A stretch of 64,000 nucleotides of DNA, taken from NCBI GenBank assembly GCA_964006375.1, contig OZ023267.1, positions 80,671,682 through 80,735,681 of the forward strand, read 5' to 3'. The stretch comes from Tillus elongatus (lineage: Eukaryota > Arthropoda > Insecta > Coleoptera > Cleridae). The position numbers were made by a program, and so were the translations under genes. Below the pieces are notes generated by a model. It was not told the origin of the DNA. It saw nothing but the letters and a program-made list of their open reading frames with translations, and did not search any database. Shown piece after piece: positions 45,833-53,507 of the stretch (position 1 is its first letter; each line of letters opens with the position of its first letter).

Positions 45833-46954
45833 TTATATAACACCCACTTCCTTCAGTTCTTCAATAATAGACTGAATTTCGTTGTTGTGTGCGTTATTAC
45901 CAGCTGCTTGAGAAGCTACTAAAAGCCTAAGTCTATCAACCAACTCGTTTATATCATCCCAGTATACATACTCTTTCTGTTTTTTTGTATGTAGCATGTA
46001 TGGCATACCACGGCCTAAAGTTACCGAGGAAGATCGTGCTCTAGCACCTTCTTGTTTTTCTAAAATTGGTTTTATTACATGTTGATATTTGGTAGAGGTG
46101 TTTCGTAGAACGTCTTCTTTAGGATTGTTCTCTTTTCTGTGAAGACTAGTAGTTGCCATAATGTCTGCGTAGTCACGTAAAGCTTCCCGATTGTTCAAAG
46201 CACTCATACCAGGTTTTCTCAAAAATATCAATTCCAACAGATGATTAGTACCGTAATATCTTCTGTCACCAACCACAATTTGAAAGGTTTCTCTATTTTT
46301 AAAATCTACGTTAGTAACAACAAATTTAATAGGTTTGTTTCCAAGCATCCAAGTGTTGGTAGCTTTATCATAAGTAACACCATATGTTTGATCACAGGAA
46401 TGATTATCTGTAAAATATTTATCAACATAATATCTAACAACTATTGGGTAGGAACTTAACATTCGTTCGTACACTGCTTTTGGTGTATTTGCAGCAGCAT
46501 CTAATTTTCTATAAGCTTTAGTCGCCCATAATTCAGGTTCTGGTGCCTCCGCCTCCAATTCAAACGTTTCATCATCACTAAGGAATGGAATTTCCTCCTT
46601 TGCTGCTGTTGGTTTGACATCAACTTCAGTTTTAGTCGGTTTCTGTTGAGTTGTTTGAGTAGTAGCCAATAATGTAGCAGGTTTCTGTTGAGTTGTTTGA
46701 GTAGTAGCTAATGATGTGGTGGTTTTAGTCGGCTGGTGTTGAACAGTAGCCAATGCCGTGTTTTTCGATATATCACTCAAAGGTTTTAAGATGGGTTTAT
46801 ATAAACGTTGTAATGTTTCATCTGTCTCTGTTTTGCCAAGCTTCAAAGCTAAATATTTCTTTCGAATTATCTTTGATAGATCAGCTATTTTACGTTGTAT
46901 ATTTGGTGGTGCTACTATTTTACGGTGACGAGCAGCTTTAGATTTTTTCGACAT
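45833..46954 (-). CDS. Recurrent Polinton protein, DUF8207-like, 373 aa
   Basis: The C-terminal region, YVYWDDINELVDRLRLLVAS and NNEIQSIIEELKE, is a signature I associate with a domain (DUF8207) frequent in insect transposon-encoded proteins. The N-terminus is basic with LQRLYKPILKPLSD. The middle holds a Thr/Gln-rich linker with a 15-residue repeat (LATTQTTQQKPxTLx) and an acidic stretch (LSDDETFELEAEAPEPEL). The role is unknown. It lies in the capsid block between ATPase and fibres, so a structural or assembly role is inferred. A TATATA word (about 47011) serves as its promoter. Confidence 0.7.
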   Translation of the reverse strand: MSKKSKAARHRKIVAPPNIQRKIADLSKIIRKKYLALKLGKTETDETLQRLYKPILKPLSDISKNTALATVQHQPTKTTTSLATTQTTQQKPATLLATTQTTQQKPTKTEVDVKPTAAKEEIPFLSDDETFELEAEAPEPELWATKAYRKLDAAANTPKAVYERMLSSYPIVVRYYVDKYFTDNHSCDQTYGVTYDKATNTWMLGNKPIKFVVTNVDFKNRETFQIVVGDRRYYGTNHLLELIFLRKPGMSALNNREALRDYADIMATTSLHRKENNPKEDVLRNTSTKYQHVIKPILEKQEGARARSSSVTLGRGMPYMLHTKKQKEYVYWDDINELVDRLRLLVASQAAGNNAHNNEIQSIIEELKEVGVI

Positions 46955-46995
46955 GTTTACTCTATGTCGAACAACTTAATACTAACGTTTTCCAG

Positions 46996-47694
46996 TCAAG
47001 TGAGATATATAAAGTGATCAAACCCTTTGCGGTATCTTCCTTGTGTTAAATCAGAATCTTTAACGACAACCACCATATCATGTTTGTTTTGCCAGCATTC
47101 ACCACAAAGGAGCTTGAACTTTTCAAAACTCATATCGGTAGTTACATGATCATCATACACATGTTTAAGATTAGTTTCATCTTGTTTAAATAAAACTATA
47201 ATGTTAGCATTATCACGCACCAATTGCTTCGGAACTTTGCTATATGTCTGACATAAGTAGAAACTGTCAATATTTTTATGTCTACCCATACAAAAATACG
47301 ATTTTATTTTATCTTGCTTATCACAGGCTACATCATCAAATATAAAAATTGAATTACTCTTTGCATCTGCAGGATCTAATATCTCTTCGTTTTCACTATA
47401 TGGATAGTATCCAACACCTTTTGTAGCATCCAACACCTCCTTTAACATACTGTATTTAGGTTGATATAAAGACTTTGAGTATACGTATACGTTTTGAAAT
47501 TTTAAACCGTTGGGTTCAAACAACAAACTTAACATAACATTTGTTTTACCACATCCACTTGGACCACATATCAAACATCTAACTGTGTTTGGTAAAAGAA
47601 GTCCATGTCTTTGCTGTTTAGGTGATGGAATGGTAACAACATCATCTATGTTTGTGACTGGTAGGGTAGCTTTTGCGTGTTTAACAATACGCAT
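46996..47694 (-). CDS. Genome-packaging ATPase (FtsK/HerA, A32-like), 232 aa
   Basis: Walker A GPSGCGKT is at residues 44-51, and Walker B SIFIFDDVACD has the acidic pair at about residues 120-121. Downstream are a sensor-like QTYSK and RDNANIIVLF. The length of about 230 aa is normal for Polinton ATPases. It would pump element DNA into capsids. It is transcribed leftward from a short region shared with the rightward PLA2/pX gene. Confidence 0.9.
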   Translation of the reverse strand: MRIVKHAKATLPVTNIDDVVTIPSPKQQRHGLLLPNTVRCLICGPSGCGKTNVMLSLLFEPNGLKFQNVYVYSKSLYQPKYSMLKEVLDATKGVGYYPYSENEEILDPADAKSNSIFIFDDVACDKQDKIKSYFCMGRHKNIDSFYLCQTYSKVPKQLVRDNANIIVLFKQDETNLKHVYDDHVTTDMSFEKFKLLCGECWQNKHDMVVVVKDSDLTQGRYRKGFDHFIYLT

Positions 47695-47774
47695 CGTTAA
47701 CTAAACTAAAACTTTTTACGAGTGCAACCATCTATATAAATACTCAGATTTATCATACCTCATTAGCAGTATAA
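47695..47774. promoter_or_regulatory. Bidirectional promoter between ATPase and PLA2/pX genes
   Basis: An 80-bp gap between divergent starts contains CTATATAAATACT at about 47731-47743, whose core reads as a TATA box on the plus strand (TATAAATA) and as TATTTATATA on the minus strand. The same layout exists in P1 at 26418-26495. Confidence 0.6.
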
Positions 47775-48587
47775 ATGTTGGTGTGCCAAGGTGAAGGTCT
47801 TGTTAACACAGCCATCAACAAATTACCTGTTGAGCTGCATGTTCCTGGTTATCAGTTTTGTGGTCCAGGTACTAAACTTAAAGAACGTTTAGCAAGAGGT
47901 GATCAAGGTATCAATCCTCTAGATCGTGCTTGTCGAGATCACGATATCGCATACTCTCAATCAAAACTGTTAAGTGATAGACATCGAGCTGACGAGGTGC
48001 TGGAGAACCGAGCTTGGGAGAGAGTAAAGTCGAAGGACGCAAGTTTTGGTGAAAAGTTAGCTGCTTGGGGTGTTACAAACACTATGAAAGTTAAAAGAAA
48101 GCTTGGTATGGGTTTAACCCTAAAGACAACCACCAAACGTAAACGTAGCAGTAAAAAAGTAAAATGTGGCGGTAAAATACCATTTAAAAACATAATAAAT
48201 TTAATGAAAGGTGCCATAGCTGTGGGTGCGGAAGTTCCATCTGTAAAAAATTTACTACATGTAGCGAGAAAAGTAATTAAAAATGCTGGTGGTCGTAAGA
48301 AAGTCAAGACACCTAGAGTTATTCCAGTACCGAAAAGTGGAGGTTTCCTTCCACTACTACCTTTAATTTTTGGTGGTCTATCAGCGCTAGGAGCTCTAGG
48401 TGGTGGTGCTGCAGGCATTGCTAAAGCAGTTAACGATGCTAAATCAGCCAAACAAAAATTGGAAGAAGCAAAACGTCATAACCAAACGATGGAGGCTATT
48501 GCTGTTGGTCAACGAGGTAGTGGCTTGTATATGAAGAAACAGCGAAGCGGTTTCGGTTTGTATTTACATAAACCAAAAAACGTGTAA
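47775..48587 (+). CDS. Phospholipase A2 domain fused to pX-like minor capsid protein, 270 aa
   Basis: Residues ~22-64 form a viral PLA2-type core: calcium loop GYQFCGPGTKL (25-35) and catalytic His56-Asp57 in ACRDHDIAYS, the arrangement of the parvovirus VP1 unique region. A basic middle (KTTTKRKRSSKKVK) follows. From about residue 186, VPKSGGFLPLLPLIFGGL and a Gly/Ala-rich hydrophobic stretch resemble adenovirus pX/pVI-type core or membrane-active proteins. The combination suggests endosomal membrane breach by an internal capsid protein. The last codons (cca aaa aac gtg taa) contain a slippery heptamer in the zero frame. Confidence 0.85.
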   Translation: MLVCQGEGLVNTAINKLPVELHVPGYQFCGPGTKLKERLARGDQGINPLDRACRDHDIAYSQSKLLSDRHRADEVLENRAWERVKSKDASFGEKLAAWGVTNTMKVKRKLGMGLTLKTTTKRKRSSKKVKCGGKIPFKNIINLMKGAIAVGAEVPSVKNLLHVARKVIKNAGGRKKVKTPRVIPVPKSGGFLPLLPLIFGGLSALGALGGGAAGIAKAVNDAKSAKQKLEEAKRHNQTMEAIAVGQRGSGLYMKKQRSGFGLYLHKPKNV

Positions 48588-48643
48588 AGTGTTTACCAGC
48601 AAGACCTCTAACAAATATAGATCTTGTAAAATTTGCTGGTAAA
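48575..48643 (+). promoter_or_regulatory. Candidate -1 ribosomal frameshift site (slippery heptamer plus stem-loop)
   Basis: A_AAA_AAC occupies 48575-48581 with the codon phase required for -1 slippage. After a 10-nt spacer, TTTACCAGCAA (48592-48602) pairs perfectly with TTGCTGGTAAA (48633-48643), an 11-bp stem with a 30-nt loop. The -1 frame is closed just upstream (TAA at 48569) and open from 48572 through the protease. P1 keeps the heptamer and a 9-bp stem containing two G-U pairs. Frameshifting itself is inferred. Confidence 0.65.
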
Positions 48644-49057
48644 ATGAAAATTCCATATTTTAGAGGTGTATACATGCGAGATACTTTACCATCGAATGGA
48701 TCACGCAAGAATGAATCATTTATCATGAATTTGCAAACAAACAAAGAGCCAGGTAGTCATTGGGTTGCAGTTAAGAAACGTGGTGACACAGCCGTGTACT
48801 TTGACTCATATGGAAACTTGAAGCCACCAAATGAACTGTTGTATTATCTTAAAAACTGTACTATATTGTATAATCATGATGTATATCAAAAGTATAATAC
48901 TTATAATTGCGGTCACTTATGTTTAAAATTTTTAAATAAAAGACTTAAACAGTATTATCTGTGTTTCAGTCATGGCGCGTACGTTTGCTTTGAAGGGTTC
49001 TACGTCCTCTTTATCGATGGAAATATTTCCACCGTTAGTATTAAAACCACACTTTGA
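48581..49057 (+). CDS. Adenain-like cysteine protease (maturation protease)
   Basis: Numbered from the first Met at 48644, the catalytic residues are His39 (PGSHWVAV), Asp54 (VYFDSYGNLKPP) and Cys89 (NCGHLCLKFL), the order of the adenovirus protease family. It cleaves capsid precursors during assembly. Upstream of the Met, 21 more codons in frame (RVKCLPARPLTNIDLVKF...) read like the usual Polinton protease N-terminus (PLTNxDI) and are conserved in P1, yet contain no ATG. I therefore place the coding start at the frameshift point 48581, giving a fusion to the PLA2/pX protein. The 3' end overlaps the penton gene. Confidence 0.85.
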   Translation, partial: RVKCLPARPLTNIDLVKFAGKMKIPYFRGVYMRDTLPSNGSRKNESFIMNLQTNKEPGSHWVAVKKRGDTAVYFDSYGNLKPPNELLYYLKNCTILYNHDVYQKYNTYNCGHLCLKFLNKRLKQYYLCFSHGAYVCFEGFYVLFIDGNISTVSIKTTL

Positions 49058-49751
49058 GTATTCGCTCGCGCTTGCAAACTTTCATACATATAACACTATA
49101 CCAAACATAGAACGTGGGTGTAATAAGTTTCATTATTTTTCTGCTGTGAGTGGTAGAAAGATTCGACAAGAAATAAGTATTCCTGATGGTTCATATGAAA
49201 TCAGTGATATCGAGAAATACATTCAGAATGAGTTGTTACGACGTTATATTAAAGATAAACATCTGGACCCTGCAGTAGAACACAACATCGATGTGGTAAA
49301 ACTGTTTTCGCTAAAAGCCAACAACAACACTTTGAAATGTGAGATTACATGTCAGTATGATATAGACTTTTCTACCGATGCTTCAATAGCACCAATATTG
49401 GGATTTTCTAAACAACGTCTTGCTACAGGTAAACTTTACGTTTCCAATTTACCCGTAGAAATTGTACGAGTAAAGACGATTCGTTTGGAATGCAACATAG
49501 TAGATGGTTCTTACCACGATGGAAAACCTACACATACAGTATGTGAGTTTGCTCCTATGGTAGACCCTGGTTATGCGATTGATATAAAACCATATAGTAA
49601 GGTTTTTATGCCTCTTACCACACGTATCATTTCGCATATAAATGTAAACATTATCGATCAGAATTCAGTACCTGTGAACTTTCAAGGTGAGGAGATCATT
49701 GTGATATTGGAGTTGAAAGAGACACCAACATATTATGCTGATTATAAATAG
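48972..49751 (+). CDS. Penton-like minor capsid protein (single jelly-roll), 259 aa
   Basis: It corresponds to the Polinton minor capsid protein that closes the five-fold vertices. Features include N-terminal MARTFALKG, IPDGSYEISDIEKYIQNEL, ILGFSKQRL and, near the C-terminus, NIVDGSYHDGKPTHTVCEF, then VDPGYAIDIKP and IIDQNSVPVNFQGEEIIVIL. The last is the conserved closing strand (DQxxxxVNFxGEEI). The start overlaps the protease frame. The length is in the usual 200-300 range. Confidence 0.85.
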   Translation: MARTFALKGSTSSLSMEIFPPLVLKPHFEYSLALANFHTYNTIPNIERGCNKFHYFSAVSGRKIRQEISIPDGSYEISDIEKYIQNELLRRYIKDKHLDPAVEHNIDVVKLFSLKANNNTLKCEITCQYDIDFSTDASIAPILGFSKQRLATGKLYVSNLPVEIVRVKTIRLECNIVDGSYHDGKPTHTVCEFAPMVDPGYAIDIKPYSKVFMPLTTRIISHINVNIIDQNSVPVNFQGEEIIVILELKETPTYYADYK

Positions 49752-49947
49752 TAGTAATCAAACCGCTCCAGCTTCAGTATCTTCGCTACCTGAGTCGAAA
49801 GCGGTTCTATCTTGGGAGAACATACAGTTTCTACAATCATTGGGTTACGATGTTAAGCAAACTACATATATTCGCAGACCCTGTGCACGACGAGTCAATC
49901 AGAGGGGAAGAAATACACACATACGCTCCTCAAACCAGATCGTTTGA
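49735..49947 (+). CDS. Small conserved ORF between penton and major capsid genes, 70 aa
   Basis: The first ~42 residues, especially LSWENIQFLQSLGYDVKQ, match P1 LRSDNIEFLKSLGYHVIK. The remainder is read in a frame overlapping the capsid gene and is probably incidental. It overlaps the penton stop by 17 nt and the capsid start by 98 nt, suggesting coupled translation. The function is unknown; it could be a small cement or scaffold peptide. Confidence 0.55.
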   Translation: MLIINSSNQTAPASVSSLPESKAVLSWENIQFLQSLGYDVKQTTYIRRPCARRVNQRGRNTHIRSSNQIV

Positions 49948-51052
49948 CCATAATGATACCTGTGAGTTTGCAATCAACCAACAAGATATTTTTTACGATT
50001 GGTCATCTGTTCTACTGATAAATGGTAGTATTGAGACGAGTGGTACGATTGGAACTGTAGAAGTAACGTCTAATGCAGCAGCTCATTTGTTTTCCTCTAT
50101 TGCGGTTGAAATGTGTAATCAGATTATTGAACATGTGAGAAATCCTGGTATAGTTACATCAATTAGAACACTTTTGGAAGCAAACAGTGATGAAGCAAGA
50201 GCTCTGATTCCGGCGGGATGGCATCCAACCGAAAACAATGTGATGTTAAAAAATGAACGTTTTTGCTACTGCATACCTCTTAGCTACTTGTGTAATATTT
50301 TCAAAGACTATAAAAGAGTGCTTTTCAGTAAATTGCTTCTACGTCTCACTAGAGCTCAGAATGATAGAAATTGCTTTATTTTGATTGGTGCCGCAGATGC
50401 AGATAAGGCATTAAAGTTTAACATTGAGTATATGGCTCTGCAGGTGAAACATATCCACCCTAGTGAAGTTATACAGCAGCAATTATTAAAGTCGATTGCT
50501 CTAGATAAGAAAATCCTTATACCATACAGAAAATGGGAGATGTATGAATTACCAAATCTAAATAATTCAACGAAAGACTTGTGGTCTATTAAGACATCCT
50601 CAAACACTGAACGACCCAGATTTGTTATTGTGATATTCCAAACAGATCGATACAGTAACGTTAGAAAAAACATCAACGAGTTTGATCATGTGGGTATTCG
50701 AGATATAAGACTTCACTTAAATTCGAAACAAATACCCACAGAGGGTATGAACCTGAACTTTAACCAAGCAAATTACGTCGAGGCATATAGAAACATGATT
50801 GAATTTCAACGTTCGTATGTTGGTAGAGAACCACAGCCTACCTTGGATTACAAGTCTTTCCTAAAATATCCCATGTTTGTATTTGATTGCTCCAAGTATA
50901 GCGACTCTATAAAACCTTCTACTGTGGATATCAAATTGGAAATGGAAAGTACTACCAACTTTCCCACTCACACAAAATGTTTTTGTGTAATTATACATGA
51001 TTGCGTCATCGAGTATGCCCCACTCTCCAACATCGTACGCTATATAATGTAG
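49850..51052 (+). CDS. Major capsid protein (double jelly-roll), 400 aa
   Basis: It is the Polinton hexon-like protein, identified by position after penton and by features shared with other Polinton capsids: an N-terminal segment before FAINQQDIFYDWSSVLLING (first barrel start), PLSYLCNIFKDYKRVLFSKL followed by LLLRLTRAQND (the P-LS-IFG...DY-KVL...L-LTR-xxD region), LIPYRKWEMYEL and the C-terminal CVIIHDCVIEYAPLSNIVR. The frame is open throughout and P1 has a broken homologue. The capsid role is from family knowledge. Confidence 0.85.
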   Translation: MLSKLHIFADPVHDESIRGEEIHTYAPQTRSFDHNDTCEFAINQQDIFYDWSSVLLINGSIETSGTIGTVEVTSNAAAHLFSSIAVEMCNQIIEHVRNPGIVTSIRTLLEANSDEARALIPAGWHPTENNVMLKNERFCYCIPLSYLCNIFKDYKRVLFSKLLLRLTRAQNDRNCFILIGAADADKALKFNIEYMALQVKHIHPSEVIQQQLLKSIALDKKILIPYRKWEMYELPNLNNSTKDLWSIKTSSNTERPRFVIVIFQTDRYSNVRKNINEFDHVGIRDIRLHLNSKQIPTEGMNLNFNQANYVEAYRNMIEFQRSYVGREPQPTLDYKSFLKYPMFVFDCSKYSDSIKPSTVDIKLEMESTTNFPTHTKCFCVIIHDCVIEYAPLSNIVRYIM

Positions 51053-51080
51053 CTGTAAGGATGCTGCAATCACTTTCACG

Positions 51081-51569
51081 ATGAGGTTCGTAGTCGTTGA
51101 TACTCAGGGTTTTTGTCTGCCTGAATTTACACCTAAAGATTTTGTGATTTATAATGGTTTCCAAACAGTACATTGTGTTTTTAAACCGCATACACCATTA
51201 CGTTTACTGTCTGCAGACATAATCAAGCAAGTGAAGTTTCTACAAACACAACATTATTGCCTTGACTATAATTGTGGTGATTTTAATTTAGAAGAATTAC
51301 CAAACATAATAGCAAAACATATTATAGCCCAACAAGTTGACAGAATTTATGTTAAAGGTGAAAACAAGCAAAGGTTTTTGTTACATTTACTATCAACTTG
51401 TGGTTATCAAGTGGATGTTATCAACCTGGAAACCTGTGAACGTTGTCCAAAGTTAGTGGCTGATACTCCTTTGTGTATGGATCATACTTTAGGATATAAT
51501 AGAAAATGTATCTGTAGCATAAATAACTGTATATCATTATTTACTTATATTGTAAGCTTAATGCCATAA
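51081..51569 (+). CDS. Cys/His-rich protein of a family recurrent in arthropod elements, 162 aa
   Basis: The arrangement MRFVVVDTQGF, then VFKPHTPLRLL, DYNCGDFNLEELPNII, DRIYVKGENKQRFLLHLL and a C-terminal Cys/His cluster (CERCPKL...PLCMDHTLG...KCICSINNC) resembles proteins often predicted next to transposon genes in arthropods. The N-terminal strand with Asp and the following alpha/beta pattern could be an RNase H-like or exonuclease fold, but no complete catalytic set is evident, so I assign no function. It is the last rightward gene of the capsid block and is absent from P1. Confidence 0.55.
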   Translation: MRFVVVDTQGFCLPEFTPKDFVIYNGFQTVHCVFKPHTPLRLLSADIIKQVKFLQTQHYCLDYNCGDFNLEELPNIIAKHIIAQQVDRIYVKGENKQRFLLHLLSTCGYQVDVINLETCERCPKLVADTPLCMDHTLGYNRKCICSINNCISLFTYIVSLMP

Positions 51570-51601
51570 TAAAACAAACGTTGTAAAATATATCTGCTTT
51601 T
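51568..51601 (+). repeat. Inverted repeat, right copy, bordering the morphogenesis block
   Basis: AATAAAACAAACG-TTGTAAAATATAT-CT-GCTTTT is the complement of 43461-43492 apart from the extra CT. It starts at the stop of the 162-aa gene and includes polyadenylation-like AATAAA and, on the other strand, AAAAGC. Confidence 0.8.
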
Positions 51602-51610
51602 TATTTTAAA

Positions 51611-52108
51611 CTACTTTAAAATACATTTATTAATATTAATTTCCAACCACATTAGTCTTTCCAACATCCTTTCGCTATCACCTTCAGCAAACTCTAAAGC
51701 TTTTGTGTAAATCTCCTCAGTAAATTCTTGATATATATTTTCAAAGTTAGTTGCCACTGTGATATTTTTATTTTTAGTATTAAATGACTTCATTTCTTTT
51801 TTATTTCGACTTTGGAGCACATACAAACCAAACAATTCTAGATTCATTTTAACTGTATCGTGTTTGGCTAAAGCAGCCTCCATCAAATGAAACAATTTAT
51901 GCTTCACACTTTCCATGGCAAGTCGTATATCACTACCATCCATACTAATACGATAGGTAGCCATTCTGTTTTTAAAAGCTTGAGTTAACATATAAACTTG
52001 TTCAACTTCCCACGGTTCACACACTTTAGATTTGTGAATTTCACTACGTAAATGTCCAGAGAAAGCACTCTTTTTCACTTGTAACGAGCACGATTCACAG
52101 TATCTCAT
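51611..52108 (-). CDS. Stand-alone paralogue of the polymerase N-terminal domain, 165 aa
   Basis: It aligns along its length with the region encoded by polymerase exons 2-4: CESCSLQVKKSAFSGHLRS against CFICMIDIPKTAFPGNLRS, VKMNLELFGLYVL against VKINLELFGLYRL, MKSFNTK against IKSFNTR, and KALEF against KAIEF. It has the zinc-binding-like CxxC...H start and lacks the C2H2 fingers and the polymerase. P1 carries a broken copy at the same place. A possible role is to bind the same partner or DNA site as the polymerase, either as cofactor or competitor; this is inference. Confidence 0.7.
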   Translation of the reverse strand: MRYCESCSLQVKKSAFSGHLRSEIHKSKVCEPWEVEQVYMLTQAFKNRMATYRISMDGSDIRLAMESVKHKLFHLMEAALAKHDTVKMNLELFGLYVLQSRNKKEMKSFNTKNKNITVATNFENIYQEFTEEIYTKALEFAEGDSERMLERLMWLEININKCILK

Positions 52109-52169
52109 CTTAACTATAGGTGCTTAACTAATGAATAAAACACAGACATCTTCAGTTTATATATTTTTA

Positions 52170-52598
52170 TTAACAAATATGTTTACGATAAATATCTTTA
52201 AGTACAGTGTAATATTTAAAACCAAAATACATGAGCATAAATATGACAAGACACATAAGAAAACCAGTTGATATAAACATAGAAATATAATTTGAAGTGA
52301 ACAGGTAAGAATCATTTAACACAAGAGTTCTCCAGTCAGCTGTCTCACCTCGGGTGCCATGATCAAACAAAAACATTAGTTTATAATGTACTATATCAGT
52401 CTTAATATTGGACATGTTGTATGTTGAAACTTCAATCGCTTCATCGTTGTGCAGATATGTTCTTGGTAGTCCAGACCATTTGGTGCAGTCATCGAAACAG
52501 ATTCGCACTTCTTTCACATTTGGTGGTTTGTAGACGTAAAACACATTTTGACACAATGCTGTCAGGATGACGAAGCTTGCTTTAAGAGGTGGTGCCAT
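52170..52598 (-). CDS. Predicted single-pass membrane protein, 142 aa
   Basis: The N-terminus MAPPLKASFVILTALCQNVF is a plausible signal peptide or anchor. A conserved ectodomain follows (GLPRTYLHNDEAIEVSTYNM, nearly identical in P1). A hydrophobic segment MFISTGFLMCLVIFMLMYFG near residues 105-128 and a short basic tail (YRKHIC) follow. The family is unknown. It overlaps the upstream 298-aa gene by 17 nt. A membrane protein in a virus-like transposon could act at entry, egress or the endomembrane, but nothing here decides that. Confidence 0.65.
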   Translation of the reverse strand: MAPPLKASFVILTALCQNVFYVYKPPNVKEVRICFDDCTKWSGLPRTYLHNDEAIEVSTYNMSNIKTDIVHYKLMFLFDHGTRGETADWRTLVLNDSYLFTSNYISMFISTGFLMCLVIFMLMYFGFKYYTVLKDIYRKHIC

Positions 52599-53478
52599 TG
52601 ATGAGGTTATTGATGTCGGTTAGCACTTGTTCTTGAGCGTAATGCAAACACTCTGACATGTAATACTTGAATGTTGGAGACATGTTGTTGAGTAGGGTTT
52701 TTATCACTCGGATGGTTTGCGCGGCACTCACATCTGAATTACCCAGCTCTGTTAATGTTTGAACGATGTCGCGAAGAAAACAGTCATATATCCAAGCAAA
52801 CTGTGTTTCTCTTACATACTCAAATCTTTCCTTAATGATTTCCTCATGCTCCACCAGCTTTTCTACAGTGTCTTCATTGAGATACATAACCAGATGTGTA
52901 AAACAATTATTAACACATAAAACTTTTTCACTTAGCATAGTTGCAGGAGAGATTCGACAGTAGCTCGTCTGAGTTACAGCATGAGTTTCTTCATTATCTT
53001 TAAACCACTTTGCAGATAATGCACGTATGTTATCCATAAAATCGTAAAACTGCCACTCTTCCAATGCTAGATATTGATTTTCTTGATCTAGAGCCAAAGG
53101 GTTAACAAATTTCACAAGTATTGTGAACTCATTTCTTACACTAACACCAGTCACTAATTTCACAGATCTTCTGATGTTGAAAGTTGTTTCCATCAGCATC
53201 CTAGTATCATCTTGATATTTGTTAAACAATAACTTTTTCCTATGATGTTCACGGAAATCAGGACCATCGTTTTCGTCACACATTGTTTCAGCACAACAAT
53301 TCCAAGCAGCTTTCATAGCTAGAAATTTTAAACTAAACTTGCTATCGTAAACTCTGATGTTAAATAGGTTTTCCCTCTCCACTTTAATTGGTTGTATTCT
53401 TCTGGTTGGTTTACTGTTAAACTTTAAAAATCTTTTGCAATCACTAAACACCTTATAATATTTCGCACAACATTCCAT
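52582..53478 (-). CDS. Unknown Polinton protein, 298 aa
   Basis: This is an intact leftward frame of mixed alpha/beta composition with many Cys (MECCAKYYKVF, WNCCAETMC). The section LVKFVNPLALD...LEEWQFYDFMDNI is loosely like a section of the 308-aa protein at the other end of P2. The C-terminal ~80 residues (IRVIKTLLNNMSPTFKYYM) have a weak counterpart in P1. No family is recognised. Confidence 0.65.
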   Translation of the reverse strand: MECCAKYYKVFSDCKRFLKFNSKPTRRIQPIKVERENLFNIRVYDSKFSLKFLAMKAAWNCCAETMCDENDGPDFREHHRKKLLFNKYQDDTRMLMETTFNIRRSVKLVTGVSVRNEFTILVKFVNPLALDQENQYLALEEWQFYDFMDNIRALSAKWFKDNEETHAVTQTSYCRISPATMLSEKVLCVNNCFTHLVMYLNEDTVEKLVEHEEIIKERFEYVRETQFAWIYDCFLRDIVQTLTELGNSDVSAAQTIRVIKTLLNNMSPTFKYYMSECLHYAQEQVLTDINNLINGTTS

Positions 53479-53507
53479 GTTCTTTATATCACAGCTTTCT
53501 GTGTAAA

